Source of the DNA: Actinomycetes bacterium
Lineage (GTDB): Bacteria > Actinomycetota > Acidimicrobiia > Acidimicrobiales > Bog-793
Reading direction: 5' to 3'
Length of the DNA stretch: 45,346 nt
Assembly: GCA_021786195.1 (NCBI GenBank)
Contig: JAJYNS010000044.1
Location: 1-45,346 of the forward strand
Made by a program: the position numbers and the translations under genes
The notes under the pieces: model-generated
Database searches by the model: none
Told to the model about the DNA's origin: nothing
The model's input: only the letters and a program-made list of their open reading frames with translations
Part shown: positions 16,187 through 24,574 of the stretch, piece after piece
How the letters are laid out: every line of letters begins with the position of its first letter
Position numbering within the stretch: the first letter of the stretch is position 1

Positions 16187-17212
16187 TCAGCCGGGGAGGA
16201 CGGGACCCTCCCCGGCACCGGTCCGGTCGATCGCGGCGGCGATCTCCTCGAGGTCCTCGGGCGCGAGCTGGAGCGTCCCGGCCGAGATCCAGCCGTCCAC
16301 CTGGGCCGGGCGGCGGGCGCCGACGATCGCTCCGGTCACTGCCGGGAAGGCGAGGACCCAGGCGACGGCTACGGCGGCGACGGTGACCGCGTGGCGCTCG
16401 GCGACGGGGCGCAGCGCATCGGCGAGCGCGAGGTTGGCCTCCAGCCGAGGCGGCAAGAACTCCGGGTTGCGCCGGCGCCAGTCGTCCTCGGCGAGCGCGG
16501 CGACCCCTCCGGCGTCAAAGCGCCCGGTGAGCAGGCCGGACTGCATCGGGCTGTAGACGACGACGCCCGTGCCGTGCGCCGCGCACCACGGCAGCACGTC
16601 GGCGGCGGCCTGGCGCCGCACGAGGGAGAACGGCGGCTGGAGCGTGGCGACGTGGCCGATCGCCTCGGCCTGCTCGAGCAGGTCGACCCCGTGGTTCGAC
16701 AGCCCGACCGCCGCCACCTTCCCCTCCTCGACGAGCTCGAGGAGCGTGCCCCAGTACGCCTCCACCGGTGTGCCGTCCCGAGGAGGCCAGTGCATCTGGT
16801 AGAGGTCGATCCGCTCGACCCGCAGGCGCCGCAGGCTCTCCTCGACCTCCCGCCGCAGCTCGGCTGGCTCGCCGATCCAAAGGTTCGGCAGCATCGGGTC
16901 GCGCGGGTCGGGGCGCACGCCGCACTTGGTGAAGACGTAGGGGCGGTCGACCTCGGGGAAGCCGGCGATCGCCTGGGCGACCACCTCCTCGCTGTGGCCG
17001 AGTCCGTAGATGGCGGCGGTGTCGATCCAGTTGACCCCGGCCTCGACGGCGTGGCGGATCGCGGCCACCGACTCCTCGTCGTCCTGGGGGCCCCAGCCGG
17101 CGACCCAGCCGCCGCCCCCGAGCGCCCAGGCGCCGAAGCCGACCCGGGTGATCTCCATGCCGGTAGTGCCGAGGGCGCGCGTCGGGAGGTCGCCAGAGGG
17201 TGCACGCCGCAC
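16187..17212 (-). CDS. Aldo/keto reductase
   Basis: The 341-residue NADPH-type (beta/alpha)8 oxidoreductase has the catalytic tetrad of the superfamily: Asp and Tyr in IDTAAIYGLGHSE, Lys in VFTKCGV and His in YQMHWPP. The cofactor end is also visible (VGARRPAQVDGW). The N-terminal pattern TRALGTTGMEITRVGFG is typical. GTG at 17212 is chosen because the in-frame ATG at 17159 would cut this segment. No product can be assigned; many such enzymes reduce aldehydes or sugars. It is on the same strand as, and 49 nt before, the dehydrogenase-E1 genes' last member (17262), although it lies downstream of it in transcription. Confidence 0.9.
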   Translation of the reverse strand: MRRAPSGDLPTRALGTTGMEITRVGFGAWALGGGGWVAGWGPQDDEESVAAIRHAVEAGVNWIDTAAIYGLGHSEEVVAQAIAGFPEVDRPYVFTKCGVRPDPRDPMLPNLWIGEPAELRREVEESLRRLRVERIDLYQMHWPPRDGTPVEAYWGTLLELVEEGKVAAVGLSNHGVDLLEQAEAIGHVATLQPPFSLVRRQAAADVLPWCAAHGTGVVVYSPMQSGLLTGRFDAGGVAALAEDDWRRRNPEFLPPRLEANLALADALRPVAERHAVTVAAVAVAWVLAFPAVTGAIVGARRPAQVDGWISAGTLQLAPEDLEEIAAAIDRTGAGEGPVLPG

Positions 17213-17261
17213 GCCGCCGAGGCTAGCTCGCGGCGCGCCCGCCCCCGCCTCGGCCGGCCCG

Positions 17262-18737
17262 CTACCAGCTGGCGGCGATGTACTTCGCCTCGAGGTACTC
17301 GAGCATCCCCTCGTGCCCCCCCTCTCGACCGATCCCGGACTCCTTCACGCCGCCGAAGGGAGCGGCCGGGTCGGAGACGAGGCCGCGGTTCAGCCCGACC
17401 ATGCCGGACTCGATCGCCTCGGCGAACCGGAGCCCGCGAGCGAGGTCGCGGGTGTAGACGTAGGAGACGAGCCCGAACTCGGTGTCGTTCGCCATCTCGA
17501 CGGCCTCTGCCTCGCCGGAGAAGGTGACGACCGGCGCGACCGGACCGAATATCTCGGTGCGGAGGATCTCCGAGCCCGGCGCCACGCCCGAGAGCACTGT
17601 CGGCGGGTAGAACCAGCCCGTCCCCTCAGGGACCGCCCCGCCGACGAGCGCCGAGGCGCCGTCGTCGAGGGCCCCCTCGACGAGCTCGGCGACCTTGGCG
17701 CGGCTCGGCTCGTTCACCAGCGGGCCGACCTCGACCCCCTGCTCGAGCCCCGGCCCGACCCTCAGCCGGCCCATCGCCTCGGCGAGGCGGCGGGAGAACT
17801 CCTCCGACACGCCCCGCTGGACGAAGAACCGGTTGGCGGCGGTGCACGCCTCCCCGCCGTTGCGCATCTTCGCGACCATCGCCCCTGCGACGGCGGCGTC
17901 GAGGTCGGCGTCGTCGAAGACGACGAAGGGCGCGTTGCCGCCGAGCTCCATCGAGCAGCTGACGACGTGGCGGGCCGCACGCTCGAGGAGCAGGCGGCCC
18001 ACCTCGGTGGAGCCGGTGAAGGAGAGCTTGCGCACCCTGGGGTCGTCGAGCAGCCGGCCGACGAAGGCGCCGGAGTGGCTCGAGGGGACGACGTTGACGA
18101 CCCCGGCGGGCACGCCGGCCTCGGCGAGGACCTCGCCGATGGCCAGCGCCGTGAGGGGCGTCTCCGAGGCGGGCTTGCAGACGACCGTGCACCCTGCCGC
18201 GAGCGCCGGCCCGATCTTGCGGGTGAGCATCGCCGCCGGGAAGTTCCAGGGCGTGACGAGCACAGCCACGCCGATCGGCTGGCGGAGCACGAGGATGCGG
18301 TTCGCCCCCGACGGGGCGGTCACCACCTCGCCGGCGTTGCGCACCGCCTCCTCGGAGTACCAGCGGAAGAACTCGGCGGCGTAGGCGACCTCGCCCCTCG
18401 CGTCGGCGAGCGCCTTGCCGTTCTCCAGCACGACGAGGGTCGCGAGCTCCTCGGCTCGGGCGACCATCAGCTCGAACGCCCGGCGGAGGATCTCGCCGCG
18501 CTGGCGGGGCGCGGTCGCCGCCCACGCCGGCAGCGCCCCGGCGGCGGCGTCCACCGCCGCCGTGGCGTCGTCCACGGTGCCGTCGGCGACCGAGGCGAGC
18601 ACCTCGAGGGTCGCCGGGTCCTGGACCGAGAGCCGGGACCCGTCGGCGGACTCGCGCCACTCGCCGGCGATGAGGGCGCGGGTGGGGAAGCGCTCGAGGA
18701 GCTTCGACGCCTCGGCGTGTGCCTGGGCGGCGGTCAT
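17262..18737 (-). CDS. NAD(P)-dependent aldehyde dehydrogenase, succinate-semialdehyde-type
   Basis: The 491-residue enzyme has the full aldehyde dehydrogenase set: TPWNFPAAMLTRK, CKPASETPLTALA, SFTGSTEVG, MELGGNAPFVVFDDAD with the general base Glu, the nucleophile in NGGEACTAANRF, EIFGPVAPV and APFGGVKESGIGREGG. It most resembles the GabD group, which oxidises succinate semialdehyde, but related enzymes use other semialdehydes. The ATG at 18737 overlaps the stop of the E1 beta gene (ATGA). Context suggests it oxidises an aldehyde produced or released in the same pathway as the upstream E1 component and transporter. It is probably the last gene of that series. Confidence 0.93.
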   Translation of the reverse strand: MTAAQAHAEASKLLERFPTRALIAGEWRESADGSRLSVQDPATLEVLASVADGTVDDATAAVDAAAGALPAWAATAPRQRGEILRRAFELMVARAEELATLVVLENGKALADARGEVAYAAEFFRWYSEEAVRNAGEVVTAPSGANRILVLRQPIGVAVLVTPWNFPAAMLTRKIGPALAAGCTVVCKPASETPLTALAIGEVLAEAGVPAGVVNVVPSSHSGAFVGRLLDDPRVRKLSFTGSTEVGRLLLERAARHVVSCSMELGGNAPFVVFDDADLDAAVAGAMVAKMRNGGEACTAANRFFVQRGVSEEFSRRLAEAMGRLRVGPGLEQGVEVGPLVNEPSRAKVAELVEGALDDGASALVGGAVPEGTGWFYPPTVLSGVAPGSEILRTEIFGPVAPVVTFSGEAEAVEMANDTEFGLVSYVYTRDLARGLRFAEAIESGMVGLNRGLVSDPAAPFGGVKESGIGREGGHEGMLEYLEAKYIAASW

Positions 18738-19708
18738 GCGAGCGACCTCCTCACCCCTTCGACGATGCGGGCCACCGAAGGCATCGCGGCGTCCTCGAGG
18801 GCGTCGGCCGCCGGGAGCGGCGCGTGGGGCGTGGTCACCCGCACGATCGGCCCGTCGAGGTCGAACAAGCACTCCTCCGCGACGATGGAGGCGACCTCGG
18901 CACCCCAGCCGCAGAGTCGGGGGTTCTCCTCGACCGTCACGAGGTGACCGGTGCGGGCCACGGAGCCGGCGATCGTCGTCACGTCGAGCGGCACGAGCGA
19001 GCGCAGGTCGATCACCTCCGCCGACACCCCCTCCTGGGCGAGCGCCTCCGCTGCGTCCAGGGCGCGGGGCACCATCGCCGCGAGGGCGACGACCGTCACG
19101 TCCGTGCCCTGCCGCCTCGTCGAGGCCCGGCCGAGCTCGTCCACGAGCTCGCCCTCTTCCACCTCGCCCTTCGTCGGGTAGAGGGACTTCTGCTCGAAGA
19201 AGATCACCGGGTCCGGGTCTCGCACCGCCGCGGCGAACAGGCCGATCACGTCCCGGGGCGTCGAGGGCGCCACGACCTTCAGCCCCGGGATGGACATCGC
19301 CCAGGACTCGACCGACTGGGAGTGCTGGGCGCCGAAGCGCACGCCGCCGCCGTTGGCCGTGCGGATCACGAGCGGCAGGGACACCTGGCCGTTCGTCATG
19401 TAGCGGGCCTTGGCGATCTCGTTGGCGACGATGTCCCAGCAGACCGCGAAGAAGTCGGAGAACATCACCTCCGCGACCGGCCGGAGCCCCGTCATCGCCG
19501 CGCCCATCGCCGCGCCCAGGATCGCCTGCTCGGAGATGGGGGTGTCGACGACTCGGTTCGGGCCGAACTTCTCGAGCAGGCCGACCGTCGCCTTGAACAC
19601 CCCTCCGGCGGCGCCGACGTCCTCGCCGATCAGCACCACCGAAGGGTCGTGCGCCATCTCCTGGGCGATCGCCGCCGCGACGGCGTCCCGGTAGGTCATC
19701 TCCGCCAT
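18734..19708 (-). CDS. 2-oxoacid/acetoin dehydrogenase E1 component, beta subunit
   Basis: The 324-residue protein matches E1 beta subunits: YRDAVAAAIAQEMAHDP, VLIGEDVGAAGGVFKAT, RVVDTPISEQAILGAAMGAA, FSDFFAVCWDIVANEIAKA, HSQSVESWAMSIPGLKVVAP, and C-terminal transketolase segments (EVIDLRSLVPLD; TVEENPRLCGWGAEV). With E1 alpha it forms the thiamine-diphosphate enzyme that starts oxidative cleavage or decarboxylation. An ATG at 19708 follows a run of G and is used here; a second ATG at 19699 makes an exact ATGA overlap with the E1 alpha stop and is just as plausible. No lipoyl E2 or E3 gene is in the window. Confidence 0.93.
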   Translation of the reverse strand: MAEMTYRDAVAAAIAQEMAHDPSVVLIGEDVGAAGGVFKATVGLLEKFGPNRVVDTPISEQAILGAAMGAAMTGLRPVAEVMFSDFFAVCWDIVANEIAKARYMTNGQVSLPLVIRTANGGGVRFGAQHSQSVESWAMSIPGLKVVAPSTPRDVIGLFAAAVRDPDPVIFFEQKSLYPTKGEVEEGELVDELGRASTRRQGTDVTVVALAAMVPRALDAAEALAQEGVSAEVIDLRSLVPLDVTTIAGSVARTGHLVTVEENPRLCGWGAEVASIVAEECLFDLDGPIVRVTTPHAPLPAADALEDAAMPSVARIVEGVRRSLA

Positions 19709-20979
19709 GTCGCCCCCCCATCGGCAAAGACGTCGGCTGTGACGAGGTTCGTGTCCGGCGGCCCGCTCGCGCGGCACTCCTCCACGGCACGGGCGACCGC
19801 GGCGTCGATGTCGAGGTCGATCGCGTCGAGCATCGCCGGATCGGTCCCCGACTCGACGAGCCTCGCCCGGAACCTGGGCAGCGGGTCGCGCGCCAGCCAC
19901 GAGGAGAGCTCGTCCTCCGGCCGGTACTTCCCCGGGTCCGCACGCGAGTGCCCGCCGTGGCGGTAGGTGAGCGCCTCGATGAGCAGCGGCCCTGCTCCCG
20001 AGCGCACCCACTCGAGGGCTGAGCTCGCCACCGCGTAGACGGCGTCGGCGTCGTTGCCGTCGATGACGACCGGCGGGAGCCCGTAGGCGCCGGCACGGTC
20101 GGCGGCGGGGCGCGCCACCGCGGTCACGGACTGGATCGGCGTGTACTCCATCCAGAGGTTGTTCTCGCAGACGAACACGACCGGCAGGGAGTAGACGGAG
20201 GCGAAGTTGAGCGCCTCGTGGAAGGCGCCGATGTTGGTCGTGCCGTCGCCGAAGAAGCACACCGTCACCTGCCCGCTGCCGCGCAGCTTCGCCGACCAGG
20301 CCGCGCCGTTGGCGATGGTGAGATGGGCGCCGACGATCGCGTAGGAGCCCATCATGTTGTGCTCGACGCTGGTGAGGTGCATCGAGCCGCCCTTGCCCGC
20401 CATGAGCCCGTTCGAGCGGCCCATCAGCTCGCCCATGATCCTCGCCATCGGGACGCCCCGTGCCAGGCAGTGGTTGTGGCCCCGGTAGGTGGCGAAGGTG
20501 TAGTCGCCCGGGCGCATCGCCTCGCCGAAGCCGGCAGCGATCGCCTCCTGCCCGAGGCCGAGGTGGCTCGTCCCCTTGACCAGCCCCTCGAGGAACAGGT
20601 CGTAGGCTCGCTTCTCGAACGCACGCATCGTCGCCATCTGGCGGTAGAGCGAGATGCGCACCTGGGCTGGCGCCGTGCCGGTGCCTGCGGGCGGGCTCCA
20701 GCCGCGCCCCGCGGCCCCCTGGCCGGCCGCGGGCACGTCCGGCGCTGCGCCCTGCAACTGCGTGCCCCCGGGCGGCCCGCCCGAGTCCCGCTCGGGTCCC
20801 ACCGAGCTCGTTGCGCCTGCCGACATCTCCCTGCCTTCAGCCCTCTCGTCCGCGCCGCCCGTAGGCCCTTCGGTGCCGGGCCGGGGTCCCTGCCCCGGCG
20901 GAGCCTCCGCCGCCTGCCTGCTCACGCCCTTCTCGCCCCTCGGGGCCTCGGCGCCCGACCGTGACCGGCTGAGGAACAT
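19696..20979 (-). CDS. 2-oxoacid/acetoin dehydrogenase E1 component, alpha subunit, with long disordered N-terminus
   Basis: The catalytic part begins near residue 110 (ISLYRQMATMRAFEKRAYDL) and has HLGLGQEAIAAGFGEAM, the substrate-channel pattern YRGHNHCLARG, GKGGSMHL and the thiamine-diphosphate motif GDGTTNIGAFHEALNFAS ending in CENN. It looks most like AcoA or pyruvate-dehydrogenase E1 alpha. About 105 residues ahead of it are Gly/Pro/Ala/Glu-rich without family similarity. ATG at 20979 has GAGAGGGAG at good spacing, favouring the long form (427 residues). ATG at 20826 would give about 376 residues but has poorly spaced ribosome binding. The gene follows livF by 110 nt and overlaps E1 beta. 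Confidence 0.9.
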   Translation of the reverse strand: MFLSRSRSGAEAPRGEKGVSRQAAEAPPGQGPRPGTEGPTGGADERAEGREMSAGATSSVGPERDSGGPPGGTQLQGAAPDVPAAGQGAAGRGWSPPAGTGTAPAQVRISLYRQMATMRAFEKRAYDLFLEGLVKGTSHLGLGQEAIAAGFGEAMRPGDYTFATYRGHNHCLARGVPMARIMGELMGRSNGLMAGKGGSMHLTSVEHNMMGSYAIVGAHLTIANGAAWSAKLRGSGQVTVCFFGDGTTNIGAFHEALNFASVYSLPVVFVCENNLWMEYTPIQSVTAVARPAADRAGAYGLPPVVIDGNDADAVYAVASSALEWVRSGAGPLLIEALTYRHGGHSRADPGKYRPEDELSSWLARDPLPRFRARLVESGTDPAMLDAIDLDIDAAVARAVEECRASGPPDTNLVTADVFADGGATWRR

Positions 20980-21089
20980 CGCTCCCTCTCCGTTCCGCCG
21001 CCGATGATGCGGCTCTCCGCTGGACGGTACCCCGGAGCGCCGCCCCTGCGCCACGTGCGGGCCGCCGCAGGCTCCTCGGCGGGACCGGC

Positions 21090-21872
21090 TCATCCTCCCC
21101 GAGCGGCACCGCCGAGGAAGAGGGCGCCGATCTCGGGGTTGTCCAGCACCTCGCGCCCGGTGCCGGAGAACCGGACCCTCCCGTTCTCGAGCACCACCCC
21201 GTGGGTTGCCAGCTTGAGCCCGGCACGGGCGTTCTGCTCGACGAGCAGGACGGTCCTCCCGTCGGCGTGCATCGCGCGCACGGTGTCGAAGACGAGCCGG
21301 AGCGTGCGCGGGTCGAGCCCCATCGACGGCTCGTCGAGCACGACGAGCGCCGGGTCGAGCATCAGGCACCGGGCGAACTCGACGAGGCGCTGCTGGCCGC
21401 CCGACAGGCTGCCGGCCTTGGCCCCCAAGCGCTCGGCGACGACGGGAAAGCGCTCGACGACCTGCTCGAGGCGCCGGCGGACGAGCGCCCGGTCGCGCAC
21501 GAGGAAGGCGCCCATCTCGACGTTCTCGCGCACGGTCATCTCGCGGAACAGGCTGTGGTTCTGGGGGACCTGGACGATGCCTCGCTCGAGCCTCTCTCGG
21601 GGCGTGCACCCGCGGAGGCGCTCGCCCCGGAAGATGACGTCGCCCAGCCTCGGGCGCACGAGGCCGCTCACCGTGGCGAGCAGGGTCGACTTGCCCGCGC
21701 CGTTCGGGCCGACCACGCAGGTCAGGCCGTGCTCGGGGACCTCGAAGCTGACCCCGTGGAGGATGTCGCCGCCGCCGTAGCCGGCGACCACGCCCTCGAA
21801 GGCGAGGATCGCCGGAGCGGCCGCCGAGCCCCCCGGCGCAACGGCCTCGGGCGTCGCCGTCAGCTCAGCCAC
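21090..21872 (-). CDS. livF: Branched-chain amino-acid-type ABC transporter ATPase LivF
   Basis: The 260-residue ATPase has Walker A GPNGAGKSTLL, the Q-loop in VPQNHSLFREMTV, ABC signature LSGGQQRLVEFARCL, Walker B LVVLDEPSMGLDP and switch His replaced by the family-typical LLVEQNAR. The C-terminal segment ENGRVRFSGTGREVLDN is the LivF hallmark. It powers import together with LivG. GTG at 21872 overlaps livG by 8 nt. The 110-nt space after its stop, before E1 alpha, has no evident terminator, so the downstream dehydrogenase genes may be on the same transcript. Confidence 0.93.
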   Translation of the reverse strand: MAELTATPEAVAPGGSAAAPAILAFEGVVAGYGGGDILHGVSFEVPEHGLTCVVGPNGAGKSTLLATVSGLVRPRLGDVIFRGERLRGCTPRERLERGIVQVPQNHSLFREMTVRENVEMGAFLVRDRALVRRRLEQVVERFPVVAERLGAKAGSLSGGQQRLVEFARCLMLDPALVVLDEPSMGLDPRTLRLVFDTVRAMHADGRTVLLVEQNARAGLKLATHGVVLENGRVRFSGTGREVLDNPEIGALFLGGAARGG

Positions 21873-22647
21873 GGGCGTCGCCCCCCGCGCCGACCAGCTC
21901 GTCGTCCTCGCCTCCGAGGTAGGCGTCGAGCACTCGAGGGTCGGCCCGCACGGCCTCGGGCGGGCCGGAGACGATCGCCGCCCCCTGGTGCATCACCGTC
22001 ACCCGGTGGCACAGGCTCATCACGAGCTCCATGTTGTGCTCGACGATGAGGAAGGTCTTGCCGGCGCGGTTGAGCTCGCGCACCCGTTCGGCGATCTCGT
22101 TGACGAGCGTCGGGTTGACGCCACCGGCCGGCTCGTCGAGCAGCACGACCGCCGGGTCGGCGACGAGGACATAGGCGAGCTCGAGGAGCTTGCGCTGGCC
22201 GTAGGAGAGCCTGCCGGCCGGAGTGCCGGCGAACCTCGCCAGCCCGACGAACTCGAGCAGCTCCGCCGCCCGCCCGCGCTCGGCGCGCGACGCCGCCGAG
22301 CGGGCGACGCTGCGCCACCAGGACTCGTGCCGCTGGGTCGCGACGAGCATGTTCTCCATCACGCTGAGCCGCCCGAAGATCCGGGTGATCTGGAACGTGC
22401 GACCGATGCCAAGCCGGAAGACGCCCGCCGGGGAGGCTGCGGGGACCGGCAAGCCACGGAAGGCGACGGTCCCCGAGTCGGGCCGGACGTAGCCGGTGAT
22501 GACGTTGAACAGCGTCGTCTTGCCCGAGCCGTTCGGCCCGATGAGCCCGGCGATCTCACCCTCCGCGACGGCGATGGAGCAGTTGTCGAGGGCCCTCAGC
22601 CCTCCGAAGGACTTCGAGACTCCGGACACCTCGAGCAGGGGGGTCAT
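21865..22647 (-). CDS. livG: Branched-chain amino-acid-type ABC transporter ATPase LivG
   Basis: The 260-residue ATPase shows GPNGSGKTTLFNVITG (Walker A), LSYGQRKLLELAYVL (signature), VVLLDEPAGGVNP (Walker B) and FLIVEHNMELVMSLC with the switch His. The LivG-type FQITRIFGRLSVMENMLVA stretch is present, and the end contains VSGPPEAVRADPRVLDAYLG, a classic LivG C-terminus. It pairs with LivF on the cytosolic face of the LivHM channel. The start overlaps the livM stop as ATGA. Confidence 0.94.
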   Translation of the reverse strand: MTPLLEVSGVSKSFGGLRALDNCSIAVAEGEIAGLIGPNGSGKTTLFNVITGYVRPDSGTVAFRGLPVPAASPAGVFRLGIGRTFQITRIFGRLSVMENMLVATQRHESWWRSVARSAASRAERGRAAELLEFVGLARFAGTPAGRLSYGQRKLLELAYVLVADPAVVLLDEPAGGVNPTLVNEIAERVRELNRAGKTFLIVEHNMELVMSLCHRVTVMHQGAAIVSGPPEAVRADPRVLDAYLGGEDDELVGAGGDARG

Positions 22648-23687
22648 GCCCGCCCCCGCTCGGCTCGGCGCTCCCGGCGGGCGGCGAGGGCACCGGCGAC
22701 GGTCGGCACGACGCCTCGGGGCATGAAGAGGATCACGGCGAGGAAGAGCGCCCCGTAGACGACGAGGTAGAGGTCGCTCGCCGAGAACTGCAGCGTGAAG
22801 TACTGCTGGAGCGGCTCGAGCAAGAGGGCGCCGAGGAGCGGCCCGGAGACCGTGCCGAGCCCGCCGAGAAAGGCCATCAGCGCGACGGAGAGGTCGAACA
22901 GGGGGTCGAAGGCGAACTGCGGGTAGATCTGGCCGAGGAAGTACGCGTAGAGGGCGCCGACCATGCCGACGCTGAACGCCGACGCGACGAACGCGACGAG
23001 CTTCACCCGGGTCACCGCCACTCCGAGGCCGGCCGCCCGATCCTCGTCATCTCTGATCGCGAGCAACTGCAGGCCAAAGCGCGAGCGTCGGATGAGGAGG
23101 GTGACAGCCACTGCCACCGCGAGGCAGACGAGGCCCGCGTAGTAGAAGCGGTCGTTGTAGCCTCCCGCCGACCAGGCCGGCGCGGGGGTCGCCTCGCCCG
23201 ACGACCCTCCCGTGAAGGACAGGTTCGTCGCAAGAAGCTGGAAGATGAAGAAGATCGCGATGGTGAGCACGACGAAGGTGTGCCGCCGGGTCCTCAGCGC
23301 GATCAACCCTATGGGCACCGCCGCGGCGGCGGCGACCAGGCCGCCGAGCGGGACGAGGGAGAAGACCCCGTAGCCGGGCGCCATGTGGATGTCGGTCGAG
23401 ATGACCGCCAGCGTGTAGGCGCCGGTGCCGAAGAACGCGGCATGGCCGAGCGCGATGTAGCCGGAGTAGCCGGAGAACGCGTTCCACGCCGTCGCCGCGG
23501 TCATGAAGATCACGGTGAACACGGCGATCGAGGTCACCGTGGGGTTCGGGAAGATCACCGGGAAGGCGAGCAGCAGCGCGCAGAAGGCCGCCCAGAAGGC
23601 GCCCCTGGCGCCTTTGACCAGGGCGGACCTTCGCGCCCGCACCTGCTCGAGGTCGCGAGGCTCGGCGAGCGCCGCGACGTCGGTCAC
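22644..23687 (-). CDS. livM: Branched-chain amino-acid-type ABC transporter permease LivM
   Basis: The 347-residue membrane protein has about nine hydrophobic spans, for example AAFCALLLAFPVIFPN and HTFVVLTIAIFFIFQLLA. The LivM signature runs WNAFSGYSGYIALGHAAFFG near 68-87. The cytosolic EAA-like loop AIRDDEDRAAGLGVAVTRVKL and the later FLGGLGTVSGPLLGALLLE are also diagnostic. The N-terminus is basic and soluble (EQVRARRSALVKGARG). It starts with GTG overlapping the livH stop (GTGA). Confidence 0.93.
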   Translation of the reverse strand: MTDVAALAEPRDLEQVRARRSALVKGARGAFWAAFCALLLAFPVIFPNPTVTSIAVFTVIFMTAATAWNAFSGYSGYIALGHAAFFGTGAYTLAVISTDIHMAPGYGVFSLVPLGGLVAAAAAVPIGLIALRTRRHTFVVLTIAIFFIFQLLATNLSFTGGSSGEATPAPAWSAGGYNDRFYYAGLVCLAVAVAVTLLIRRSRFGLQLLAIRDDEDRAAGLGVAVTRVKLVAFVASAFSVGMVGALYAYFLGQIYPQFAFDPLFDLSVALMAFLGGLGTVSGPLLGALLLEPLQQYFTLQFSASDLYLVVYGALFLAVILFMPRGVVPTVAGALAARRERRAERGRA

Positions 23688-24574
23688 TGCGCCCTCGACA
23701 GCGTCCGCCCGAACAGCCCGACCGGCCGGACGGACAGCACCGCCACCAGCACGGCGAAGAAGACGACGTCCGACCAGATCGGCGACCAGACGACTGCGAC
23801 GACGTCCTCGATCACGAGCATCAACACCGCCGCGCCCAGCGCGCCGCCGACGGACCCGAGCCCGCCCAGGATCACGATCGTGAGCAGGCGGGAGATCAGG
23901 TCATAGCCGCTGTTGGGGTTGAACGCGTTCGTCGCTCCGAAGACCATCCCCCCGGCGGCGGTGACCGCGACGCCCAGCCCGAAGCAGATCGTCGCCACCC
24001 GCTCGACGTTCACGCCGACGAGGCGGGCCGCGGTGCGGTCCTGCAGCGAGGCCCGCACGCTCGCTCCGAAGCGCGTGCGGTAGAGCACCGCGTAGAGCGC
24101 CCCGAGCAGGACCGCGGCCAGCGCGAAGCCGAAGAGGTATATGTCGGGCAGGTAGAAGCCGAGCAGGTGGACCGAGCGGTTCACGTACCAGGCGTTGAGC
24201 TCCACGTAGTTCGTCCCGAAGCCCACGCTGAGCAGCCCCTCGATGACGAGCGCGACCGCGTAGGTCACGAGGATCGACATCGCCGTCCGCTCGCGCTCGG
24301 CGAGGCGGCGCATGAAGGCCCACTCGACCACGACCCCGACGACGAACAGCGCCGGCACGGTGACGACGAGCCCGACGAAGAGGTCGAGGCCGAGGTGGAC
24401 CGACAGGAGGTAGCTCAGGTACGCCCCGAGGACCACGAGGATCCCCTGCGCGATGTTGATGATGTCCATCACCCCGAAGATCAGGGTGAGCCCGGCCGCC
24501 ATCAGCGCGTAGACGCCCCCCGTGAGGACGCCGTCGACGACGGCCTGGACGACCTGGGTGCCCAAGGGGCTCAT
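23684..24574 (-). CDS. livH: Branched-chain amino-acid-type ABC transporter permease LivH
   Basis: The 296-residue permease has the LivH opening VVDGVLTGGVYALMAAGL followed by TLIFGVMDIINIAQGILVVL, and the coupling region SVRASLQDRTAARLVGVNVE. The end has VILGGLGSVGGALGAAVL and a final hydrophobic span. About eight membrane segments are visible. The ATG at 24574 overlaps the stop of the binding-protein gene. The frame continues open upstream through that gene but only as a shadow. Confidence 0.93.
   Translation of the reverse strand: MSPLGTQVVQAVVDGVLTGGVYALMAAGLTLIFGVMDIINIAQGILVVLGAYLSYLLSVHLGLDLFVGLVVTVPALFVVGVVVEWAFMRRLAERERTAMSILVTYAVALVIEGLLSVGFGTNYVELNAWYVNRSVHLLGFYLPDIYLFGFALAAVLLGALYAVLYRTRFGASVRASLQDRTAARLVGVNVERVATICFGLGVAVTAAGGMVFGATNAFNPNSGYDLISRLLTIVILGGLGSVGGALGAAVLMLVIEDVVAVVWSPIWSDVVFFAVLVAVLSVRPVGLFGRTLSRAQ

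Noticed and set aside
14857-16218. 453-codon minus-strand frame opposite the M20 and MarR genes
   Set aside because: No motif, Ser/Arg-rich, wholly covered by two well-supported genes.
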